A stretch of DNA of 19,358 bases from NCBI GenBank assembly GCA_021785055.1, contig JAJYGS010000063.1, forward strand, positions 1 to 19,358, given 5' to 3'. Position numbers and translations under genes: made by a program. Positions 14,476 through 19,358 of this stretch are shown one piece after another (position 1 is the first letter of the stretch; each line of letters starts with the position of its first letter). Under the pieces are notes generated by a model. It worked only from the letters and a program-made list of their open reading frames with translations. It did no database searches and was not told where the DNA came from. This DNA is from Nitrospirota bacterium. GTDB lineage: Bacteria > Nitrospirota > JACRHJ01.

Positions 14476-16020
14476 ATGTTTTTCAAGAGTTTAAGGACTA
14501 AAATAATATTCTTTACCGTCGCCATTCTTATCCTGGCCATAGGGCTGGGCACCTGGATAATCGTGGATCTCCAGATAATGGAGCTCCAGCAGATGACGAA
14601 GGACAAACTCACCATCCTTGCCAATACCATCGAGCGCTCCCTGGAGACCGCCATGCTCGAAGGCAGAAGCCAGGACGTGCAGAGGATAGTGGAGATGGTG
14701 GGGACGCACAACAAGATATACGCAATCAGGGTCCTCGACGCGGATGGCTTCGTGCTCCGGTCTGCAAGGGAATCGGAGATAGGCATGCGCGCGAACCTCG
14801 ACTTCTCCTCAATGCAGATAGAAGACCAGTCGAATATCATCATACAGGCCAAAAATGACCGGGGAGACATAATACTCCGGAACCTCCGCCCAATACTGAA
14901 CCGCCCGGAGTGCTTCCGATGCCACGACGCAAGCCAGAGGATAAACGGCGTGCTGGAGGTGGACGTTTCGCTTGACGAGATGGAAAGACACGTGGCAAAG
15001 CTCAAGAAGACTATGGTAATCTGGGCCGCTTCCATAACCGTGCTCCTTGCGTTTGCGCTCTCCGCGCTGCTTTCCAGGATTGTCACGACCCCGATAATAG
15101 ACCTTACAAATACGATGGCGAAGGCCGAGGAAGGGCTCGATGTCCGGGCGAAGGTCGTATCCGAGGACGAGCTCGGCAGGCTTGCCCACAGCTTCAATTC
15201 CATGATCATAAAGCTCAACAAGACCAAGAAAAAGGTCGAGAAGCTCCACTACGAGCAGATGAGGAGGGCGGACAGGCTGGCTACGGTGGGCGAGATGGCG
15301 GCGGGTATAGCCCACGAGATAAAAAACCCCCTCACGGGTATAGCGGGAGTGATACAGATACTGGGCAGGGACTTCCCGCCGGAGGACTCAAGACATAAGA
15401 TAATAAAGGAAGTCCTGGAGCAGATAGACCGGCTGGACAAGGCCGTAAAAAATCTGCTTTCCTTTGCCAGGCCGCCGGCGCCGAACCTCGCCGAATTGAA
15501 TATAAACGAGCTGCTGGAAAAGATAATCGCCTTCCTTTCGCCGCAGTTCTCGAAGAACAGGGTGCGGGTGCGCAGGGAGCTTTTACCGAACATCCCGGAC
15601 GTTTCAGGAGACCCGGAGCTCCTCCAGCAGGTATTCCTTAACATTATTCTTAACGGCGTCCAGGCCATGCCGGAGGGCGGCGAAATGCTGATAGAGACCT
15701 CCGTAAAACCGGATTCCGGCGCGGCGGAGCAAAATACGGCGCCAGAAACCGGCGAAGACCTCCGCGAGCCGGATTCGGAAACGGTCTCCATAGCCATATC
15801 CGATACCGGAAAGGGCATACTGCCGGAGAACATGGAAAAGATATTCAACCCCTTCTTTACAACGCGGCAGCAGGGAACGGGCCTTGGCCTGTCCATTACC
15901 CAGAAGATAATCGAGCAGCATGGGGGAAACATTACCGTGGATTCCACGCCCGGCAAAGGGACGGTCTTCACGATTTATCTGCCGGCGGCGAAGGACAGGA
16001 TGCCGGAGGCGGCTGCATAA
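14476..16020 (+). CDS. membrane histidine kinase with periplasmic c-type heme motif
   Basis: A 514-residue sensor kinase. Membrane helices at about 9-30 and 180-200 enclose a periplasmic sensor domain of about 145 residues. That domain contains CFRCH (146-150, within RPECFRCHDASQRINGVLEVDVS), a CxxCH motif expected to bind heme covalently once exported. A HAMP linker follows (about 200-255). The HisKA domain has phospho-acceptor His280 in AGIAHEIKNPLTG. The HATPase has N box near NIILNGVQAM (389-398), G1 DTGKG (443-447), F box NPFFTT and G2 GTGLGLS (467-473). The likely signal is redox state or a small gas sensed at the heme. The partner is the regulator starting 18 bp downstream; the receiver domain of the ATPase is a second possible target. 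The ribosome site before the ATG is weak. It is probably transcribed with the upstream operon (46-bp gap, no terminator seen). Confidence 0.93.
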   Translation: MFFKSLRTKIIFFTVAILILAIGLGTWIIVDLQIMELQQMTKDKLTILANTIERSLETAMLEGRSQDVQRIVEMVGTHNKIYAIRVLDADGFVLRSARESEIGMRANLDFSSMQIEDQSNIIIQAKNDRGDIILRNLRPILNRPECFRCHDASQRINGVLEVDVSLDEMERHVAKLKKTMVIWAASITVLLAFALSALLSRIVTTPIIDLTNTMAKAEEGLDVRAKVVSEDELGRLAHSFNSMIIKLNKTKKKVEKLHYEQMRRADRLATVGEMAAGIAHEIKNPLTGIAGVIQILGRDFPPEDSRHKIIKEVLEQIDRLDKAVKNLLSFARPPAPNLAELNINELLEKIIAFLSPQFSKNRVRVRRELLPNIPDVSGDPELLQQVFLNIILNGVQAMPEGGEMLIETSVKPDSGAAEQNTAPETGEDLREPDSETVSIAISDTGKGILPENMEKIFNPFFTTRQQGTGLGLSITQKIIEQHGGNITVDSTPGKGTVFTIYLPAAKDRMPEAAA

Positions 16021-16038
16021 ACCACGAGGATTACGCGA

Positions 16039-17412
16039 ATGGAAAAAGCCAAGATACTGGTAGTGGACGACGAGCACCTGATAAGATGGACGCTTGAGCA
16101 GCACCTCGGGAAGGAAGGCTACGACGTCTATACCGCGGAGGACGGGGAGAAGGCCCTTCAGATGGCGGCTGACCTGATGCCGGCCCTTGTCCTGCTCGAC
16201 AACCAGCTCCCCGGCATGCAGGGAATCGAGGTCCTGGGCAGGATAAAGGAAATAGATAAAGAAATTATCATCATAATGATAACCGCGCACGGGCTGCTTG
16301 AGACGGCGGTAAAGGCGATGAAACTCGGCGCGTACGACTATATCGGCAAGCCCTTTAACCTCGACGAGATTACCCTTACCATAAAGAAGGCGCTGGAGAC
16401 GGTATCGCTCCGCGAAGAGGTAAAGCTCTTAAAGGAGGAGCAGAAGAAGACCGTCTCCCGTTCCTCCAACATAATCGGGAAAAGCCGCGCAATCCTGAAT
16501 GTGCTCGAAATGATCCAGAAGATAGCCCTCTCCGACGCCAGCACCGTTCTTATCCAGGGCGAATCCGGGACAGGAAAGGAGGTAGTGGCCAGGGCCGTCC
16601 ATGCCAACAGTTCCCGCGCGGACAAGCCCTTCATGGCAATAAACTGCGCCTCGCTCCCTGAGAACCTCCTCGAATCGGAGCTGCTGGGGCACGAAAAAGG
16701 CGCCTTTACGGACGCCAAGGTCCAGAAAAAAGGCTTGCTTGAGCTTGCGGACGGAGGCTCGGTATTCCTGGACGAAATAGGCGACATGCCCTACGCCATG
16801 CAGGCCAAGCTCCTTCGCATCCTGGAAGACAAGATATTCAAGCGGGTCGGAGGCGTAAAGGACATACAGGTGGACGTCCGGGTCATATCCGCCACGAACC
16901 AGGACATTAAGAAGCTGATGGTGGAGAACAGGTTCAGAAAAGACCTCTACTACCGCCTCCAGGTCGTGCCCATATACCTGCCGCCTCTAAGGGAACGCAA
17001 GGAGGACATCCTTCCGCTTACAAGATATTTCATAGATCTGTTCAACGCGGAATTCCGCAAAAACGTCAGGGAAATCTCGGAAAAGGCCAGGGAATTCCTC
17101 ATACGTTACGACTGGCCCGGCAACGTCCGCGAACTTAAAAACGTCATAGAACGCGCAATGATACTGGAGAGCGAGGATATTCTCCTGCTCGAACACCTGC
17201 CGGTGGAGCTTGTCGGAGGAATGGCGCCCGCCTCCCCTGCGGTTTCTTCGATATGTATCCCCAAAGAAGGGATGTCCCTTGAGAAGGTAGAGGAAGAGCT
17301 TGTAAAACAGGCGCTTACCGTGGCGGGCGGCAACCAGAGCAAGGCCGCAGACCTCCTGGGGGTGCAAAGAGACGCATTCCGCAGGCGCATGAAAAAATTC
17401 GGGCTTCTGTAG
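16039..17412 (+). CDS. NtrC-family sigma-54 response regulator with GAFTDA motif
   Basis: A 457-residue enhancer-binding protein. The receiver domain (1-120) has D10-D11, phospho-acceptor Asp54, Thr82 and Lys104. The AAA+ domain (about 145-385) has Walker A GESGTGKE (174-181) and Walker B SVFLDE (241-246). Arginines in RFRKDLYYRL (298-307) match the finger region, and the sigma-54 contact loop reads GAFTDA (221-226) instead of GAFTGA. The C-terminal Fis-type helix-turn-helix (about 428-457) is GNQSKAADLLGVQRDAFRRRM. It should activate sigma-54 promoters after phosphorylation by the kinase next door. A sigma-54 promoter begins 55 bp after its stop codon, which makes the small unit at 17468-17663 an obvious target. 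The secretion operon promoter looks sigma-70-like, so control of that operon is not evident. Confidence 0.95.
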   Translation: MEKAKILVVDDEHLIRWTLEQHLGKEGYDVYTAEDGEKALQMAADLMPALVLLDNQLPGMQGIEVLGRIKEIDKEIIIIMITAHGLLETAVKAMKLGAYDYIGKPFNLDEITLTIKKALETVSLREEVKLLKEEQKKTVSRSSNIIGKSRAILNVLEMIQKIALSDASTVLIQGESGTGKEVVARAVHANSSRADKPFMAINCASLPENLLESELLGHEKGAFTDAKVQKKGLLELADGGSVFLDEIGDMPYAMQAKLLRILEDKIFKRVGGVKDIQVDVRVISATNQDIKKLMVENRFRKDLYYRLQVVPIYLPPLRERKEDILPLTRYFIDLFNAEFRKNVREISEKAREFLIRYDWPGNVRELKNVIERAMILESEDILLLEHLPVELVGGMAPASPAVSSICIPKEGMSLEKVEEELVKQALTVAGGNQSKAADLLGVQRDAFRRRMKKFGLL

Positions 17413-17467
17413 CTTGTCTTTTTTGAGATACGGAGATAAAATAAAAACAATTGCATCCGCCTTTTTC

Positions 17468-17482
17468 TGGCATGCAGTTTGC
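17468..17482 (+). promoter_or_regulatory. sigma-54 (-24/-12) promoter
   Basis: CTGGCATGCAGTTTGCTT fits YTGGCACG-N4-TTGCW with one change (C to T at the sixth position of TGGCACG). The invariant GG (17469-17470) and GC (17481-17482) are exactly 10 nt apart. Transcription would begin near 17493. It lies between the end of a sigma-54 activator gene and a strong ribosome site. No other intergenic match was found by eye in the window. Confidence 0.75.
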
Positions 17483-17522
17483 TTTATAATTTTATGGTAT
17501 TAAGGAGAAAGGGGGTGAACAG

Positions 17523-17585
17523 GTGAGGAAGATAAAATATTCCAAACCCCAGGTTGTCGGGAGCTCCAGCGTGCATCCCTGCTAA
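17523..17585 (+). CDS. 20-residue peptide gene under sigma-54 promoter
   Basis: A GTG start (17523) follows the purine-rich GGGGGTGA (17511-17518) by four bases, a strong ribosome site. The encoded peptide is MRKIKYSKPQVVGSSSVHPC, ending at TAA. It is basic at the N terminus, contains YSKPQV, which resembles the YxxP-type recognition motif of some modified-peptide precursors, and ends in a single C-terminal Cys after His-Pro. The unit is bounded by a sigma-54 promoter upstream and an intrinsic terminator 37 bp downstream, with nothing else inside. I do not recognise a family. It could be a precursor of a modified peptide, a metal- or heme-binding or signalling peptide, or a leader on a regulatory RNA of about 170 nt. 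No maturase gene is visible in this window. At this length, coding is suggested only by the ribosome site and context. Confidence 0.5.
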   Translation: MRKIKYSKPQVVGSSSVHPC

Positions 17586-17621
17586 AGCGGGAGGTTCGAA
17601 AAAGCCAGCTTCCAGTTCTCC

Positions 17622-17663
17622 GCAAGGCGCGCTCTTTAATACCGGGACGCGCCTTGCTTTTTT
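17622..17663 (+). terminator. strong intrinsic terminator after the small peptide gene
   Basis: GCAAGGCGCG (17622-17631) and CGCGCCTTGC (17648-17657) form a perfect 10-bp stem around a 16-nt loop. Six T follow immediately (17658-17663). It closes the sigma-54 unit and separates it from the HEAT-repeat gene. Confidence 0.9.
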
Positions 17664-17712
17664 ATCTGAATAATCAAACGCTTATAGAGCATATCCCAAG
17701 CTGTGAGGAATA

Positions 17713-18978
17713 ATGAAAGTCTATGCCGCCGCCCTCCTTTTTGTCCCGTTATTAATCCCTGCGCCCGTCCATGCGCTGGCAAACAGGCCCGCCGCTTCCG
17801 CCGCCGTAGAGGCAGGAGCGCTGGTCTCCGTCGCCCGTCTGGCGAAGGAAAACGATTACGGCGCATTAATAAACCTGGTCGAGAAAGGCTCGCCTGAGAC
17901 GAGGGCACAGGCCCAGTATGCGCTCATAAACATGGGCGGGCGGGCAGTGCCGGACCTCCTTCATGCGCTCGACAAGCGGGAATATGTCCCGGAACTGGTA
18001 TATGTCTTAAACGGCATAAAGGACGGGCGTTCGGCTGGGCCGCTTGCTAAGTTATTGAATTTAAAAGACAAAAAATCACTTGAACCCGTAAAAAACGCGC
18101 TCTTCTCCCTCGGAAGCCGTTCCGTCCCATACCTTTTTGCGGCCATCGAAGACCCGGCGCGCTGCCGGCCGGCGGCGAAGGTCCTTGCCTCCATAAAGGC
18201 CCCCGATTACCGGAAAAAACTTAAAAACTACCTTAAAGACAAGAGAGTTTTTGTCCGGCGGGCGGCGACGGAGGTGGAGCTTTCCTGGCTCGACCCGTCG
18301 GCCAGGGCAGACATGGAAGGGCTGCTTGGCGACAAAAACGTGCAAATCCGCCGGGCCGCATCGGCATATTTCCTGGCCTTTGCCCCCAATTTCTCCGTAA
18401 AAGATCTCCCGGCGCTCCTGAAGGACCCGGACGCAGACGTCCGTAAAAATTCAGTCCAACTCGCCACAAAGTTAAGGGATGTAAAATGTTTCCGGATATT
18501 TTCGGAAATCCTCCTCGGCGACCCGGACCCGAAGGTGCGTGCGCTTTCCGCGGAGGCGGTGTTCCGGTGCGGCGAAAACGGGCAGGCCGTGGCGCCGCTT
18601 ATTGCCGCGCTTAAAGACAAAGACGCTTTCGTCGCGGCGGCGGCGGCGAGGCGGCTCGGCGCGCTCAAGGCGGCCCAAGCGCTCGTGCCATTGCAGGAAC
18701 TGCTTGAAAACAAAGGAAAACAATCCGACGACGTTGTGGACGCAGTGGCGGGGGCGCTCGCCGACATCGGCATAAAGTTCAACGCCAACATACTGCTTCC
18801 GTATATCAACTGGAACAATCTCTATGTCGTCCGCTCGGTCATAAGGGCGTGGAATGTTTCGGCCTCGCCCCAGGACGTCAAGGTAAAGGAAGCGCTCAGA
18901 AATTACATAAAAATGCCGGTAGACGACCGCTACAAAAACAAGGTCAGAACGCTCCTCGGCAAACTTGGGCAGGTTTGA
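17713..18978 (+). CDS. exported HEAT-repeat protein
   Basis: A 421-residue protein with a signal peptide (MKVYAAALLFVPLLIPAPVHALA, probable cleavage after Ala23). It then consists of a chain of helical HEAT or PBS-lyase-type repeats, with recurring patterns such as PDADVRKNSVQLATKL, DPDPKVRALSAEAVFRCG and DKDAFVAAAAARRLGAL. These right-handed solenoids are protein-binding scaffolds; no catalytic residues are evident, so the role is unknown. The predicted location is the periplasm or beyond. GAGG precedes the ATG at 17713. It lies just after the terminator and has no clear promoter of its own, so it may rely on read-through or a weak local promoter. A CTGGC/GCCAG mini-hairpin lies about 25 bp past its stop codon, without a T-run. 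Confidence 0.85.
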   Translation: MKVYAAALLFVPLLIPAPVHALANRPAASAAVEAGALVSVARLAKENDYGALINLVEKGSPETRAQAQYALINMGGRAVPDLLHALDKREYVPELVYVLNGIKDGRSAGPLAKLLNLKDKKSLEPVKNALFSLGSRSVPYLFAAIEDPARCRPAAKVLASIKAPDYRKKLKNYLKDKRVFVRRAATEVELSWLDPSARADMEGLLGDKNVQIRRAASAYFLAFAPNFSVKDLPALLKDPDADVRKNSVQLATKLRDVKCFRIFSEILLGDPDPKVRALSAEAVFRCGENGQAVAPLIAALKDKDAFVAAAAARRLGALKAAQALVPLQELLENKGKQSDDVVDAVAGALADIGIKFNANILLPYINWNNLYVVRSVIRAWNVSASPQDVKVKEALRNYIKMPVDDRYKNKVRTLLGKLGQV

Positions 18979-19068
18979 CGGAAAGCTGTCTTGGCGTGTT
19001 TATCTGGCAAATTCCCGCCAGTATATGAGCGGCTCAGCCCATCGAAATTCGCCATAGTTAAGACTGCT

Positions 19069-19188
19069 TGTCGTCCCGAGCCCCTCGGCGTCGCTCGGGG
19101 CAGGCTCCGTGGAGGGACCCACAGTAATCTTCTGACTTAATAAAGACGAAAGTCAAAAGTGGATTCTTCGGCTTCGCTCAGAATGACA
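19069..19188. repeat. spacer with inverted dispersed-repeat ends
   Basis: TGTCGTCCCGAGC at 19069-19081 and GCTCAGAATGACA at 19176-19188 are imperfect inverted copies (10 of 13 match). The right arm, with TTCTTCGGCTTCGCTCAG, resembles a widespread intergenic repeat in bacterial genomes. An internal CCCGAGC/GCTCGGG hairpin lies at 19075-19099. It may be a non-autonomous repeat element or two neighbouring repeat units. The rest of 18979-19263 shows no gene. Confidence 0.45.
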
Positions 19189-19263
19189 CCCTAAACCACA
19201 ACTCTTAAAACAAACGGGGTTTTGGCAGCGCTCTGGGGAAACCATAAGGTTCCGGGCGGTTTT

Positions 19264-19358
19264 TTACTCTGCCTTCCGTGGGGCGGAGAGGAACGGCTTC
19301 CATTTCTCCCTCAGCTTCGCAGCCTTCTCCAGCAGGATGTGTTTCTTGGTTGCGTCCG
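19264..19358 (-). CDS. unrecognised protein, C-terminal 30 residues only
   Basis: On the minus strand a frame is open from the window edge (first full codon at 19356) to TAA at 19264-19266. It encodes a Lys/Leu/Ala-rich helical tail that begins DATKKHILLEKAAKLREK and ends in FLSAPRKAE. The codon pattern and good GC content suggest a real gene end rather than chance, but 30 residues do not identify a family. An AACC/GGTT mini-hairpin near 19240 follows, without a clear T-run on the minus strand. Confidence 0.5.
   Translation of the reverse strand, partial: DATKKHILLEKAAKLREKWKPFLSAPRKAE

Noticed and set aside
17494..17526. Ten-codon ORF starting ATG and overlapping the peptide start by GTGA
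   Set aside because: Its start coincides with the predicted transcription start, so it would be leaderless with no ribosome site; the overlap is probably chance.
17593..17600. GGTTCGAA, the typical T-loop sequence of a tRNA, just after the small peptide ORF
   Set aside because: No matching acceptor, D or anticodon stems could be folded around it, and the downstream bases form an intrinsic terminator instead.
17583..17640. Read-through of the peptide stop to give a longer protein, including selenocysteine decoding
   Set aside because: The stop is TAA, not TGA, and the extension to the next stop has no recognisable features and enters the terminator stem.

Overview
The window looks like the chromosome of an anaerobic, cytochrome-using Gram-negative bacterium, most plausibly Desulfobacterota or Nitrospirota. 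The reasons are a triheme c7-type cytochrome, a DUF1858 protein, a histidine kinase with a CxxCH heme motif, a secretin machinery, and heavy use of ATA (Ile) and AGG (Arg) codons in otherwise GC-rich DNA. The taxonomic placement is inference and was not tested.

Layout. (1) 2-946: 3' part of a GAF + HD-GYP regulator (c-di-GMP phosphodiesterase type), cut by the window edge. (2) 1219-2572: an AT-rich segment on the minus strand with a Fic-domain protein, whose promoter region carries 6-nt boxes at an exact 12-nt pitch. (3) 2673-3487: a secreted triheme cytochrome on the minus strand, with its own terminator and promoter, and a small DUF1858 protein on the plus strand. (4) 3652-14429: one long, tightly packed operon for a type II secretion / type IV pilus hybrid. 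The order is inner-membrane PilC/GspF, an ATPase with a response-regulator receiver domain fused to its N terminus, PilM-, PilN-, PilO- and PilP-like proteins, a lipoprotein secretin with TPR repeats and a C-terminal cohesin-like domain, and three pseudopilins. (5) 14476-17412: a two-component system made of the heme-motif histidine kinase and an NtrC-type sigma-54 activator. (6) 17468-17663: a small self-contained transcription unit immediately after the activator, with a good sigma-54 promoter (GG-N10-GC), a strong ribosome binding site, a 20-codon ORF and a 10-bp perfect-stem terminator. (7) 17713-18978: an exported HEAT-repeat protein. (8) 18979-19358: repeat-bearing spacer and the 3' end of an unrecognised minus-strand gene.

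How it may work together (inference): the receiver domain and the MshEN domain on the ATPase suggest that secretion is gated by phosphorylation and possibly by cyclic di-GMP. The kinase could sense redox through a covalently bound c-type heme. Its partner activator sits 55 bp upstream of a sigma-54 promoter that drives a hidden 20-residue peptide or small RNA. That small unit is the most likely undescribed element here. The ATPase fusion, the cohesin-bearing secretin, the GAFTDA variant of the activator and the phased Fic operator are further points of interest.
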